DNA of 11,976 nt from contig CALBLB010000383.1 of the NCBI GenBank assembly GCA_937896115.1, positions 1 through 11,976 on the forward strand, written 5' to 3'. Both the position numbers and the translations under genes were made by a program. Positions 1 through 7,432 of the stretch are shown here, piece after piece; position 1 is the stretch's first letter, and every line of letters begins with the position of its first letter. The stretch comes from an uncultured Succinatimonas sp. (GTDB lineage: Bacteria; Pseudomonadota; Gammaproteobacteria; Enterobacterales; Succinivibrionaceae). Below the pieces are notes generated by a model. That model ran no database searches. It saw only the letters and a program-made list of their open reading frames with translations, and was not told the origin of the DNA.

Positions 1-1161
1 CCTAAATTACACCGGCTCATCACCATAAAAGCAGCGCAGGTCTTAGGCAGCGGATTATCACACGGTTACAGCGTCAACGAAAAACTGCTTGCAGGACTGA
101 TGCATCAGGTATCCGTGATCGCCACCGATCCGCTCAGCAGTGCTTATGAAAAAACTCAGGCAGCCTTGGTGATGCAACGCAACGGTTTAGTGGCACAGTC
201 CAAGCAATTGGCTTTAAAACTGATTGCAGATCATAATAATCATTCCCCCGCGGCATTGGCATTGCTTGCGCCTATACTTTACAAATGCGGGGAACACAGT
301 TTGGCCAACGCCGCTTTGGAGCGCGCGGTAAAAGAAATGAATAAGCTTGAACAAATACGCTCGGCATTAAGCTCGCTTTCTGAAAACGACAATCCTTTGC
401 AACTAAGAGAGGCTGAAAAAAGTTTTGCAGAGCCTGCTTTTTCATCTTCTGCCTATAATGCCGCACTGGTGCTTTTAGCCTCAACCGCCCTTGGTTCAAA
501 ACAACATATAGCTTATGCATCTTCAATATTAGAGCGCAACCGCAATACCATTACTTCACAAATTCAAATTTTAAGTACCATGCTGTCGCAACTTGAATAT
601 GTAAACTTCGATTCCATCGAAAGCAAAATATGTCAGGACGGACGATTTGAGATAAAAAACAACGCCTCTTACCCACGCTACGCTACAGTCATGGTTAAAG
701 GATATCAAACGAGGACTGCAGGACTTGGTGATCTACCTTATAAAGCCGATCTCACCGTATTTTTTGATAACTACAGTACCCAATTTAATCACGGCTTGTC
801 CATGCATAAAGGCGATGAAGCCCTGTTGATACTCACAATCGAGGGCTTGGAATCCCGCATTCTTGATTTAAGATTAAATATGTCAAAGATCCCCGGGCTT
901 TCTATTGAACGCTTCTTAAACGTCAACGAGAATCGTTTTCCCAAAATACGCGGTCTTTATCCTGTAACCTCTTTTGAAGACATTGACAATGTAGGATGCA
1001 TCAACATAGGTACGGATCGCGGCAGAACCTTCAGAATAGCCATGGTAGTAAGAGCCACTACCGAAGGATCATTCGTGATACCTTCAATGAAAATTTCAGA
1101 TTCTGCAGGTCACAGCGGGATTTTAAATATAGATACCAAGGGTTACTTGAAAATAGAATAG
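1..1161 (+). CDS. Alpha-2-macroglobulin family protein, C-terminal part (5' end outside window)
   Basis: The reading frame is open from base 1 to a TAG stop at 1159-1161, giving 386 codons, so the gene starts outside the window. The first ~90 residues are helical and Leu/Ala-rich (for example 'SSAYEKTQAALVMQ' and 'AALALLAPILYKCG'), resembling the helical repeat region of E. coli YfhM (ECAM). The last ~170 residues look like beta-sandwich, with 'YPRYATVMVKGYQ' and a final 'SFVIPSMKISD' strand where YfhM-type proteins have their receptor-binding-like end domain. Such proteins are periplasmic or inner-membrane lipoproteins that trap proteases. The thioester motif (CxEQ), if present, would lie upstream and cannot be checked. 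It could be another large periplasmic protein with the same fold. The assignment rests on remembered resemblance, so confidence is moderate. An internal ATG at 100 is not the start, since the frame is open and coding-like before it. Confidence 0.65.
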   Translation, partial: PKLHRLITIKAAQVLGSGLSHGYSVNEKLLAGLMHQVSVIATDPLSSAYEKTQAALVMQRNGLVAQSKQLALKLIADHNNHSPAALALLAPILYKCGEHSLANAALERAVKEMNKLEQIRSALSSLSENDNPLQLREAEKSFAEPAFSSSAYNAALVLLASTALGSKQHIAYASSILERNRNTITSQIQILSTMLSQLEYVNFDSIESKICQDGRFEIKNNASYPRYATVMVKGYQTRTAGLGDLPYKADLTVFFDNYSTQFNHGLSMHKGDEALLILTIEGLESRILDLRLNMSKIPGLSIERFLNVNENRFPKIRGLYPVTSFEDIDNVGCINIGTDRGRTFRIAMVVRATTEGSFVIPSMKISDSAGHSGILNIDTKGYLKIE

Positions 1162-1176
1162 CGTTTTCTGAATAAA

Positions 1177-1213
1177 AAAACTTTCCTTCTTTTATCCGAG
1201 GAAGGAAAGTTTT
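1177..1213. terminator. Bidirectional intrinsic terminator between convergent genes
   Basis: A perfect 13-bp stem pairs 1177-1189 (AAAACTTTCCTTC) with 1201-1213 (GAAGGAAAGTTTT) around an 11-nt loop. The stem ends in T on the + strand, and a run of A at 1174-1180 gives a U tract for the - strand. It lies 15 nt after the + strand gene stop and 11 nt after the thiH stop on the - strand, so one structure can end both transcripts. Confidence 0.85.
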
Positions 1214-1224
1214 AACTTTGCAGA

Positions 1225-2361
1225 TCAAACGGCTGCGCCGTAAGCTTTGAAATAAGTGGTTGAGGCGTTATGGAATACGGCATCAAAACCGTTTTTCTCT
1301 AATGCTCCGACCACTTCTTCTACGCTGCGATCATCGTTTACCGTCCACTGTTCAAGATATTTGCCCTTATGAGCATAGCCGCCAGGCTCTGTTGAAGATC
1401 CTGCAGAAACGGCAGTGATCCCCAAAGGAATGATAAGATCGCGGAAAGAGGCACTCTCACGGGTTGAAATGGTGAGATCCAACTCGTTATCGAAAATTCT
1501 CCAGGCGCAGATGATTTGCACTAGCTTGGCATCAGATACCGGAGTCATCGGTTCAAAACCACCTGCTGCAGGACGCAGACGCGGGAAAGATACCGACATT
1601 TGGGTACGCCAATAATGCTCGCGCATGTACATAAGATGCAAAGCCGTGGCACAAAGATCCACGCGCCAGTCATAAAGTCCGAGCAAGGCACCTATTCCCA
1701 CCTTGTCTATGCCGGCCTGTCCTAAGCGATCAGGAGTTTCCATGCGCCAGCGCATGTCTGCTTTTTTGCCTGCCAGATGAACTTTTTTGTAATACTCAGG
1801 GTGATAGGTTTCCTGATATACGGAAACGCTGTCAAGTCCCAAAGTTTTAAGTTCGGCATAGTCTTCTGTTGACAGCGGCTGAACCTCCATCTGCAGATAG
1901 TCGGCATAACGACGCACCAGCGGCAAAACCTGTCTGAAATAATCCATGCCTCCGCGACGATCGTTTTCCCCGGTAACGAGCAGAATATTCTGATAGCCCA
2001 TTTTTACGATGGCTTCGCATTCTTCGCGGATCTCATCTAAGGTCAGAACCACGCGCTTAAATTTGTTCATTGCCGAAAAGCCGCAATAAGCACATTTGTT
2101 ATTGCAAAGATTCGTAAGATAAAGCGGCAGATACATATTTACGCAACGCCCGAAACGACGTCTGGTGATCTGCTCTGACATAGTAGCCATCACATCAAGA
2201 TAATGGCGCCGGGCATTTTCAGAAATCAAAGCGGCAAAATCGTTAAGATCACGTTTTCCGTTTTTGGAAAGCGCCCGCTCCACATCCTGATCTGTACGCG
2301 AATCCACCAGATCTTTGAATTTGTCTACATCGAGCTTGGAGATCTCATCGTAAAAAGACAT
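1225..2361 (-). CDS. thiH: ThiH, 2-iminoacetate synthase (tyrosine lyase, radical SAM)
   Basis: ThiH cleaves tyrosine with a radical SAM mechanism to give p-cresol and dehydroglycine, the C2-N unit of the thiamin thiazole. The 378-residue length matches E. coli ThiH (377). The radical SAM 4Fe-4S motif CxxxCxxC is present as 'CNNKCAYCGF' (Cys86, Cys90, Cys93), followed by the usual 'LTLDEIREECEAI' helix and 'ILLVTGEN'. The start ATG at 2361 directly follows the thiG TAA stop (TAAATG), so it is translationally coupled and last in the operon. Using ThiH rather than the oxygen-dependent glycine oxidase ThiO is consistent with an anaerobic or facultative organism. No defect is visible. Confidence 0.96.
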   Translation of the reverse strand: MSFYDEISKLDVDKFKDLVDSRTDQDVERALSKNGKRDLNDFAALISENARRHYLDVMATMSEQITRRRFGRCVNMYLPLYLTNLCNNKCAYCGFSAMNKFKRVVLTLDEIREECEAIVKMGYQNILLVTGENDRRGGMDYFRQVLPLVRRYADYLQMEVQPLSTEDYAELKTLGLDSVSVYQETYHPEYYKKVHLAGKKADMRWRMETPDRLGQAGIDKVGIGALLGLYDWRVDLCATALHLMYMREHYWRTQMSVSFPRLRPAAGGFEPMTPVSDAKLVQIICAWRIFDNELDLTISTRESASFRDLIIPLGITAVSAGSSTEPGGYAHKGKYLEQWTVNDDRSVEEVVGALEKNGFDAVFHNASTTYFKAYGAAV

Positions 2362-3144
2362 TTACTTCATTGCCTCTTTCAAAAAAGCTTCCATAGGAGA
2401 AGTAGGACGAGCAGTTTCATTAACGGCAGCCAAACCGGCCTCATATGCTCTGCGTCCTGCATCCTGAGCCAACTTGAATGCGGCGGCCATGGCCACAGGA
2501 TCTCCTGCAGCTGCAATTGCGGTATTGGCCATCACCGCATCGGCTCCAAGTTCCAAAGCCAGAGCACATTCAGAAGGAGATCCTATACCTGCATCGACCA
2601 CTACCGGTACATGAGACTGGGCAATGATGATCTTAAGCATAGCCAAAGTCTCAAGTCCCTTAGCTGAGCCTATGGGAGAGCCAAGAGGCATCACTGCCTG
2701 CACTCCTAGCTCTTCAAGACGTTTGCACAGCACCGGATCTGCGTTAATGTAAGGAAAAACTTTAAAACCTTCTGCACACAAAGTCTTGCACGCCTCAAAA
2801 GTTTCCACCGGATCAGGAAGGAGGTAACGTACGTCCGGGTGGATCTCAACTTTGATCCAGTCAGTACCCAAAGCCTCGCGGGAAAGACGGGCGGCAAAAA
2901 CCGCTTCTTTGGCGTTTTTAGCTCCTGAGGTATTGGGCATGAAGGTTATTCCCAAATCCTTAAGAGGTTTTACGATCTCATCGCTGTGGTACTCGGCATC
3001 CACGCGTTTTACTGCCATGGTTGCAATCTGAGCACCTGATGCCTTGCAAGCCTCGGCCAACTGTTGTGCCGAAGCATACTTGCCGGTACCGATGATGAGG
3101 CGGTTGGTAAATTCCTTACCGCCTAAAACCAATTTTTCTGTCAT
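2362..3144 (-). CDS. thiG: ThiG, thiazole synthase
   Basis: ThiG condenses deoxyxylulose 5-phosphate, dehydroglycine and the sulfur of ThiS thiocarboxylate into thiazole phosphate. The 260-residue protein is a TIM barrel of normal length. The Schiff-base lysine is Lys98 in 'DWIKVEIHPD'. Other hallmarks are 'MPNTSGAKNAKEAV' (69-82), 'LPDPVET', 'VMPLGSPIGS', 'VVVDAGIGSPSE' and 'GADAVMANTAIA', which match the phosphate and substrate loops of the family. The ATG at 3144 has an SD sequence GGAGGG (3153-3158) that sits inside the last codons of thiS, 8 nt upstream. Its 3' end abuts thiH, its partner in the known ThiGH complex. Confidence 0.97.
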   Translation of the reverse strand: MTEKLVLGGKEFTNRLIIGTGKYASAQQLAEACKASGAQIATMAVKRVDAEYHSDEIVKPLKDLGITFMPNTSGAKNAKEAVFAARLSREALGTDWIKVEIHPDVRYLLPDPVETFEACKTLCAEGFKVFPYINADPVLCKRLEELGVQAVMPLGSPIGSAKGLETLAMLKIIIAQSHVPVVVDAGIGSPSECALALELGADAVMANTAIAAAGDPVAMAAAFKLAQDAGRRAYEAGLAAVNETARPTSPMEAFLKEAMK

Positions 3145-3149
3145 TCTGA

Positions 3150-3350
3150 TTACCCTCCTGCCACTAAACTGAACACATCAAGCTTCATTCCCTCTTTGAG
3201 CGTAAAGCTCTCCCACATGGTTTTGGGAATGATCTCCTCATTGCAGGCAGCGGCACAACCGTAAGTTGCGACGCCTCTTGCAGCTAAAAAATCCTTAAGA
3301 GTCTGTCCTTCAGGAACTTCGACTGTCTCATGGTTATAGATTATTTGCAT
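3150..3350 (-). CDS. thiS: ThiS, sulfur carrier protein
   Basis: This is a 66-residue ubiquitin-fold protein with the diagnostic C-terminal Gly-Gly ('SLVAGG'). ThiF adenylates that terminus and it is then converted to a thiocarboxylate, the sulfur donor for thiazole synthesis. The N-terminus 'MQIIYNHETVEVPEGQTL' and the central 'LAARGVATYGCAAACNEEIIP' region fit the family, where 'VAVAVNxEVVP' is typical. The run of alanine and cysteine here (Cys32 and Cys36) is a mild oddity. It lies between thiF (11 nt) and thiG (5 nt), the normal place. The SD sequence is AGGA within CAGGACGACACATG. Confidence 0.95.
   Translation of the reverse strand: MQIIYNHETVEVPEGQTLKDFLAARGVATYGCAAACNEEIIPKTMWESFTLKEGMKLDVFSLVAGG
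3153..3158 (-). promoter_or_regulatory. Ribosome binding site of thiG embedded in the thiS Gly-Gly codons
   Basis: On the - strand the sequence GGAGGG is both part of the codons for the terminal glycines of ThiS and a near-perfect Shine-Dalgarno, 8 nt before the thiG ATG at 3144. The two genes are therefore likely coupled in translation. Confidence 0.7.
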
Positions 3351-3361
3351 GTGTCGTCCTG

Positions 3362-4081
3362 TTATTCGTGATCACCGCACACAGTGCAGTGCACATCGCG
3401 TTTTAAATTCAAGGTACGAATATTTCTTGTTTCCAGATCGTATAGCCAAAGCTTTCCGAAAATATCTTTTCCGGCAAAATGATCCATGGCAAGCGAGGCC
3501 GCTGCACAGGCCATAGTACCTGCCCAAGGACCGGTGATCCCGCGAAAAGCAGGTTTGGCATCGGCTCCTGCAAAACAGGCATAACAACCAAAGCGCCGCG
3601 TATATTCAGGATCTGAAAAACGAAATGCGCAAAGCATTCCCGATGAAGCTGCTACCGAGCAGTGAATAAGATCTTTTTTAAACTTAAAACACATGGCTGA
3701 TGCCAACTGACGCGTAGCCACGTTATCAGAAAGATCCATTACCAAATCGGCATCCTTTGAAAAATCTTCGAAATTTTCAGAAGTTACCCGTCCAAAACAT
3801 CTTACTGTGATCCTGCTGTCAAGTTTTTTAAGCTCCCTTTTACAGCATGCGCTTTTTGACGCCCCCAGATCCTCTTCACAAAACAGTACCTGACGGTGCA
3901 AGTTAGAATCCTCAATGGTATCGTCATCAGCCACGGTCACATGCAAAAGCCCGGCTCCGGTAAGCATATAAAGACAAAGTCCGCCTATGCCGCCAGAACC
4001 AATTACGGCCACCTTTTTAGTTTTCAAAATCTCATCGAGGTTTTCAAATCCTGGAATGAGACGCTGTCTTGCATAGCGCAT
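3362..4081 (-). CDS. thiF: ThiF, ThiS adenylyltransferase (E1-like)
   Basis: ThiF uses ATP to adenylate the ThiS C-terminus. The 239-residue protein has the Rossmann nucleotide loop 'GSGGIGG' (28-34), 'DDDTIEDSNLHRQ' (52-64), the Mg/ATP-site 'DLSDNVATRQ' with Asp119, and two zinc CxxC pairs, Cys166/Cys169 ('CYAC') and Cys232/Cys235 ('CTVC'). The start 'MRYARQ' aligns with the conserved 'MRYSRQ' of E. coli ThiF, and an in-frame TGA directly before the ATG rules out a longer form. The AGGAG motif is 13 nt upstream of the ATG, a long spacing. Oddly, the loop after the first CxxC (170-185) has no cysteine, whereas E. coli ThiF has Cys184 there. MoeB-like activity cannot be excluded from sequence, but the thi context favours ThiF. 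Confidence 0.93.
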   Translation of the reverse strand: MRYARQRLIPGFENLDEILKTKKVAVIGSGGIGGLCLYMLTGAGLLHVTVADDDTIEDSNLHRQVLFCEEDLGASKSACCKRELKKLDSRITVRCFGRVTSENFEDFSKDADLVMDLSDNVATRQLASAMCFKFKKDLIHCSVAASSGMLCAFRFSDPEYTRRFGCYACFAGADAKPAFRGITGPWAGTMACAAASLAMDHFAGKDIFGKLWLYDLETRNIRTLNLKRDVHCTVCGDHE

Positions 4082-4112
4082 TCAAGTGCAATGCTCCTCT
4101 GTTAACAAAAAA

Positions 4113-5690
4113 TCAGATACCCCCGCCGCTGCCGAAGATCCTCAGGTAATCAAACACGGCTTCTTCAGGATCTGATGCCTTGGTCACCGCACTTACCGCT
4201 GCAGCTGAAAGCACTCCGAGCTTACGCAAGAGCGGAGCGTTGTCCAAAGTAATGCCGCCTATGACGGTAAAAGGGACATGCAACGCACGCATCAGTCCTA
4301 TTTCACGCTTTAATTTCCAAAGTCCCTGCGGTTTTGAAGGCATGGCTTTAGTATTGGTGGGGAAAACATGTCCCAAAGCTATATACGACGGTTTTAATCC
4401 CAATGCTTTAAACAGTTCACATGGACCGTGAGTGGATACTCCAAGACGCAGTCCCGATTTGGCGATGAATTCAAGATCGGCTGTTTGCAGATCTTCCATG
4501 CCAAGATGTACTCCGTAAGCATGAAAACGCGCGGCCAATTGATAATGATCATCGATGAACAACCTCGCGTGGTAACGTTTTGCAAGCTCCACGCTGCGTG
4601 CTATTTCGTCAGGCAGATCTGCTCTTTTGGGATCTTTGATACGCAACTGTACCGTACGTACTCCAAGGCGCAGTACTCTTTCTATCCACGCACTGCTATC
4701 AAGCACCGGGTAAAATCCCAGATCTTCGTTGCAACTTGGGAAAGCCTCATCACGCAAAGCAGGGAATGCTCTATCTTTAACCAAGGGCCAAGTTTTGGGA
4801 GTTAAAAAATCCTGATGATGACCAAGAGGGGGGCGCTCTTTTTCTTGTGAGATCATAGGGCGCAAGATCCCGCAGGTAACGTAACTTTTTGCCAATGCCA
4901 CCGCATCGTAAAGTGCATAGCCTTGAGCCAGAGATCCGGCTATAAACGATGACAGTGCACAACCGCCGCCGTGCGCACCTTTTCCCTGACGGCGATCATG
5001 AGTAAATACTATTTCACTTTCAGCCGTTTTTAAAAAATCGGCACTTTGCACCTGATCTTTTGCATGACCGCCCTTTATCAGCACGGCACATCCTTGGTTT
5101 ACAAACAAAGAGGCCAGCTCCCGTATACCGCTGCGATTAAAACGCTCCTCACTCCACGATGCCAATTCCAAAGCTTCAGTAAGATTGGGAGTAAACAAGG
5201 TTGAAACTTTTAAAATGCGCGGTAAAGCCCCCTTTAAATCGGCACTTTTAAAATCACCTGCAGTTGCCGTCAATACGGGATCCCATACCACTTTGGCGTT
5301 TTTTAACGGGCCTTCAAGATACTTTAGGATAAGCTCCAAGATCTCCTGCGAAGTCACTAGACCTACCTTCACCGCCGCTATGTTCGGGAAATCCTCAATC
5401 AAAGTGTCCATGGTTTCGGCAAAAAGTTCAGGCTCAACTGCTTTAACCGTACCCACGCGTTTTAAAGACTGCACGGTAAGCGCCGTGGTTGCTATAAGCG
5501 CATAAGATCCGGCATCCGCCACACTTTGACAGTCAGCGCTTAATCCTGCCCCTCCGCCTGAATCCAGTCCTGCGATCACCAGCGTAAGTTCCCTGTCATG
5601 ATCAAGACGCGCAAGCTTGGCAAGCTCGGTTGCACTCACCATACCGGTACTTTTAAAAAATACCGCATCGTCCTTATGAACTTCAGTCAT
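4113..5690 (-). CDS. thiDE: ThiDE fusion: HMP-P kinase plus thiamin phosphate synthase
   Basis: This is one 525-residue protein with two enzymes. Residues ~36-275 are ThiD (ribokinase fold), which phosphorylates HMP-P to HMP-PP: 'GLDSGGGAGLSAD' (41-53), 'VKVG' (107-110), 'DPV' (137-139), 'KGGH' (206-209) and the anion-hole motif with its catalytic Cys244. That motif reads HGGGC instead of the usual HGTGC. Residues ~325-515 are ThiE, which joins HMP-PP to thiazole phosphate: 'VQLRIKD' (347-353), 'IDDHYQLA' (379-386), 'GVHLGMEDL' (393-401), 'GVSTH' (417-421), 'ALGHVFPTNTK' (438-448) and 'GGI' (478-480). A ~50-residue linker separates them. The first ~33 residues precede the ThiD core and Met17 is an alternative start. 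The ATG is 3 nt after the thiC stop, with an SD (AGGAA) inside thiC. ThiD-ThiE fusions are known in several phyla. Confidence 0.95.
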   Translation of the reverse strand: MTEVHKDDAVFFKSTGMVSATELAKLARLDHDRELTLVIAGLDSGGGAGLSADCQSVADAGSYALIATTALTVQSLKRVGTVKAVEPELFAETMDTLIEDFPNIAAVKVGLVTSQEILELILKYLEGPLKNAKVVWDPVLTATAGDFKSADLKGALPRILKVSTLFTPNLTEALELASWSEERFNRSGIRELASLFVNQGCAVLIKGGHAKDQVQSADFLKTAESEIVFTHDRRQGKGAHGGGCALSSFIAGSLAQGYALYDAVALAKSYVTCGILRPMISQEKERPPLGHHQDFLTPKTWPLVKDRAFPALRDEAFPSCNEDLGFYPVLDSSAWIERVLRLGVRTVQLRIKDPKRADLPDEIARSVELAKRYHARLFIDDHYQLAARFHAYGVHLGMEDLQTADLEFIAKSGLRLGVSTHGPCELFKALGLKPSYIALGHVFPTNTKAMPSKPQGLWKLKREIGLMRALHVPFTVIGGITLDNAPLLRKLGVLSAAAVSAVTKASDPEEAVFDYLRIFGSGGGI

Positions 5691-5693
5691 AAA

Positions 5694-7241
5694 TCATTCC
5701 TGCTTTAAATACTTTTTCTGTAAGGCACGGTTTAAACGTATAGGGCAGAATCTAGGACCGCACATGGAACAAAACGCAGGTTCGTGACCGCAGTTTTCCG
5801 GCATCTTGCGCGCCCACACTTCATAAGCATGCATGGGATCGAATGAAAGCGTGAACTGATCATACCAACGAAAATCCGCACGCGCCCGAGCCATGGCGCT
5901 GTCGCGAATACGGGCATTGGGAAGTCCTTTGGCAATGTCGGCAGCATGAGCTGCAAGTTTGTAAGTCACCAATCCGACTTTGACATCCTCCTCATCAGGC
6001 AAGGCCAGATGCTCAGAAGGAGTCACATAACAAAGCATGGCCGTGCCGAAATTGGCTATCTGTGCGCCGCCTATTGCCGAGGTTATGTGATCATATCCTG
6101 GTGCTATATCGGTAACCAAAGGTCCTAAAGTATAAAAAGGTGCCTTATTGCAGTACTGCTCCTGCAACCTTTGATTTTCCTCTATCTTATCCATGGGTAC
6201 GTGCCCCGGGCCTTCGATGAAACACTGAACTCCGGCATCAAAGCAACGGGAGGCCAGTTTGCCTATATTGCGCAATTCCCCGTACTGAGCCTCGTCACAG
6301 GCATCATCTATACACCCCGGGCGTAAACCGTCGCCTAATGATAAAGCCACATCATATTCACGGCAGATCTCGATAAGCTCGTCAAAATGCTCGTAAGCCA
6401 TATTCTCAGCATCATTGCGCATCATCACCGAAGCCATAATGGAGCCGCCGCGTGAAACTATTCCCAAAGTACGCGCTGCAGCATGCGGCAGGAGATCGGA
6501 AGTTAATCCGGCATGAATGGTGAAATAATCCACTCCCTGTCTTGCCTGTTCAAGTACGGTTTTTTTAAACAGATCCCAGGTAAGCTCTGAGGCTTTGCCT
6601 TCTGCCCTGTCCAAAGCTTCGTATATTGGTACCGTACCTATGGGAGCCGGGGATTCTCGTACTATGGCGTTGCGTAAGCCCATGAGATCTTTTATTCCGG
6701 TTGACAGATCCATAACCGTATCAGCACCGTGTTTTAAGGCCAGATGAAGTTTTTTAAGTTCTTCTGCATAGCCTGATGACAACGAAGATGCGCCGATATT
6801 GGCATTGACCTTGACCGCAAATTGCTTGCCTATGATCATAGGCTCAGATTCAGGGTGGCAAATATTGGCCGGGATCACTGCCTGACCGCAGGCTACGGCC
6901 TTTCTGACGTCCTCAGGCGTAAAAGCCATGTCATCGCCGTAACAGCCGGATTCGCGAATGGCTACAAATTCCATTTCAGGAGTGATCACTCCGGCTTTGG
7001 CAAGTTCAAGCTGAGTACGCCCTTTGCCGTAGGAAGCACGGGCCTCGATCCATTTTTTTCTCAGTGGAACAGCGCGTTTTACCCCTTTTACCGTATAACT
7101 TAAGATCTTTTCGCCGTTTGAAAGATTCAGACAATCGAAAGGAACCTGAATTTCATCAGAAGATCCTCTGACGAATACGGTGGAGATGTCAGGAACGTAA
7201 GTTGTTTTCTTGGAATTGTGGGAGACGGTGTTATCGGTCAT
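5694..7241 (-). CDS. thiC: ThiC, HMP-P synthase (radical SAM)
   Basis: ThiC rearranges aminoimidazole ribotide to hydroxymethylpyrimidine phosphate. Family hallmarks run through the protein: 'ITPEMEFVAIRE', 'IPANICHPESEPMIIG', 'VKVNANIG', 'GADTVMDLSTG', 'GTVPIYEAL', 'GVDYFTIHAG', 'SLGDGLRPG', 'EGPGHVPM' and 'TDIAPGYDH'. The C-terminal 4Fe-4S motif CxxCx4C is 'CSMCGPRFC' (Cys491, Cys494, Cys499). At 515 residues it is shorter than E. coli ThiC (about 630). The N-terminal domain is reduced, and the segment after 'VAIRE' is only a dozen residues where E. coli has about 30. It is first in the operon, behind the TPP riboswitch. The ATG at 7241 has an SD AGGAA (7251-7255) 9 nt upstream. Confidence 0.97.
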   Translation of the reverse strand: MTDNTVSHNSKKTTYVPDISTVFVRGSSDEIQVPFDCLNLSNGEKILSYTVKGVKRAVPLRKKWIEARASYGKGRTQLELAKAGVITPEMEFVAIRESGCYGDDMAFTPEDVRKAVACGQAVIPANICHPESEPMIIGKQFAVKVNANIGASSLSSGYAEELKKLHLALKHGADTVMDLSTGIKDLMGLRNAIVRESPAPIGTVPIYEALDRAEGKASELTWDLFKKTVLEQARQGVDYFTIHAGLTSDLLPHAAARTLGIVSRGGSIMASVMMRNDAENMAYEHFDELIEICREYDVALSLGDGLRPGCIDDACDEAQYGELRNIGKLASRCFDAGVQCFIEGPGHVPMDKIEENQRLQEQYCNKAPFYTLGPLVTDIAPGYDHITSAIGGAQIANFGTAMLCYVTPSEHLALPDEEDVKVGLVTYKLAAHAADIAKGLPNARIRDSAMARARADFRWYDQFTLSFDPMHAYEVWARKMPENCGHEPAFCSMCGPRFCPIRLNRALQKKYLKQE

Positions 7242-7314
7242 TCCGGATGCTTCCTATGCTTATGCTTTTTAAACCGCACCAAGGACGAAGCCTCGCATGC
7301 ACGCATGCCGGAAT
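7240..7314 (-). promoter_or_regulatory. Putative start-codon-sequestering stem in the thiC leader (riboswitch expression platform)
   Basis: On the - strand, ATTCCGG (7314-7308) and ATGC (7306-7303) can pair with CCGGAAT (7246-7240) and GCAT (7250-7247), giving 11 base pairs with one bulged C (7307). The stem covers the A and T of the thiC ATG and the spacer next to the SD. It starts on the base after aptamer stem P1 and could stack on it. Nested inside is a second hairpin, 7300-7291 with 7284-7276 (9 pairs, one bulge). No U tract follows, so control at translation initiation is more likely than transcription termination. This is inference from base pairing only. Confidence 0.45.
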
Positions 7315-7396
7315 CTTGTTGCCTACGCAGGTATTAACCTGATCAGGTCATTGCGGATTCTGTAAACAGTCTCAGCCTTTAAGGCACTCCGACAAG
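7315..7396 (-). ncRNA. TPP riboswitch (THI element) upstream of thiC
   Basis: The - strand carries the conserved THI-box segments in order: GGAGTGCC (7390-7383), AAAGGCTGAGA, ACCTGATCAGGTTAATACC and TGCGTAGGCAA. Stem P1 is closed by CTTGT (7396-7392) pairing with ACAAG (7319-7315). CTGAGA and the CCTGATC...GCGTAGG part are the pyrimidine- and pyrophosphate-sensing cores known for this class. It sits between the promoter and thiC, so thiamin pyrophosphate should repress the whole thiC-to-thiH operon. The likely transcription start (~7397) falls right at the 5' edge of P1. Confidence 0.95.
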
Positions 7397-7403
7397 CACG
7401 GAC

Positions 7404-7432
7404 ATTATTGCGCAATAAAGCTTGCATAACAA
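7404..7432 (-). promoter_or_regulatory. Sigma70-type promoter of the thiamin operon
   Basis: On the - strand TTGTTA (7432-7427, 4 of 6 matches to the -35) and AATAAT (7409-7404, 5 of 6 to the -10) are separated by exactly 17 nt. Counting 7 nt from the -10 puts the start of transcription near 7397, one base before riboswitch stem P1. This independent agreement supports the call. Confidence 0.7.
7405..7418. promoter_or_regulatory. 14-bp perfect palindrome over the thi promoter -10 (possible operator)
   Basis: TTATTGCGCAATAA reads the same on both strands and covers most of the -10 box and part of the spacer of the predicted thi promoter. Its core octamer TTGCGCAA (7408-7415) recurs at 7541-7548 in the same divergent intergenic region, and once inside thiC (6268-6275). 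A dimeric repressor could bind here, giving a second layer of control besides the riboswitch, but no regulator is identified. Confidence 0.3.

Noticed and set aside
4180..4805. Long + strand open frames opposite thiDE
   Set aside because: They lie antisense to a well-supported gene, and their translations are low-complexity and match no family.
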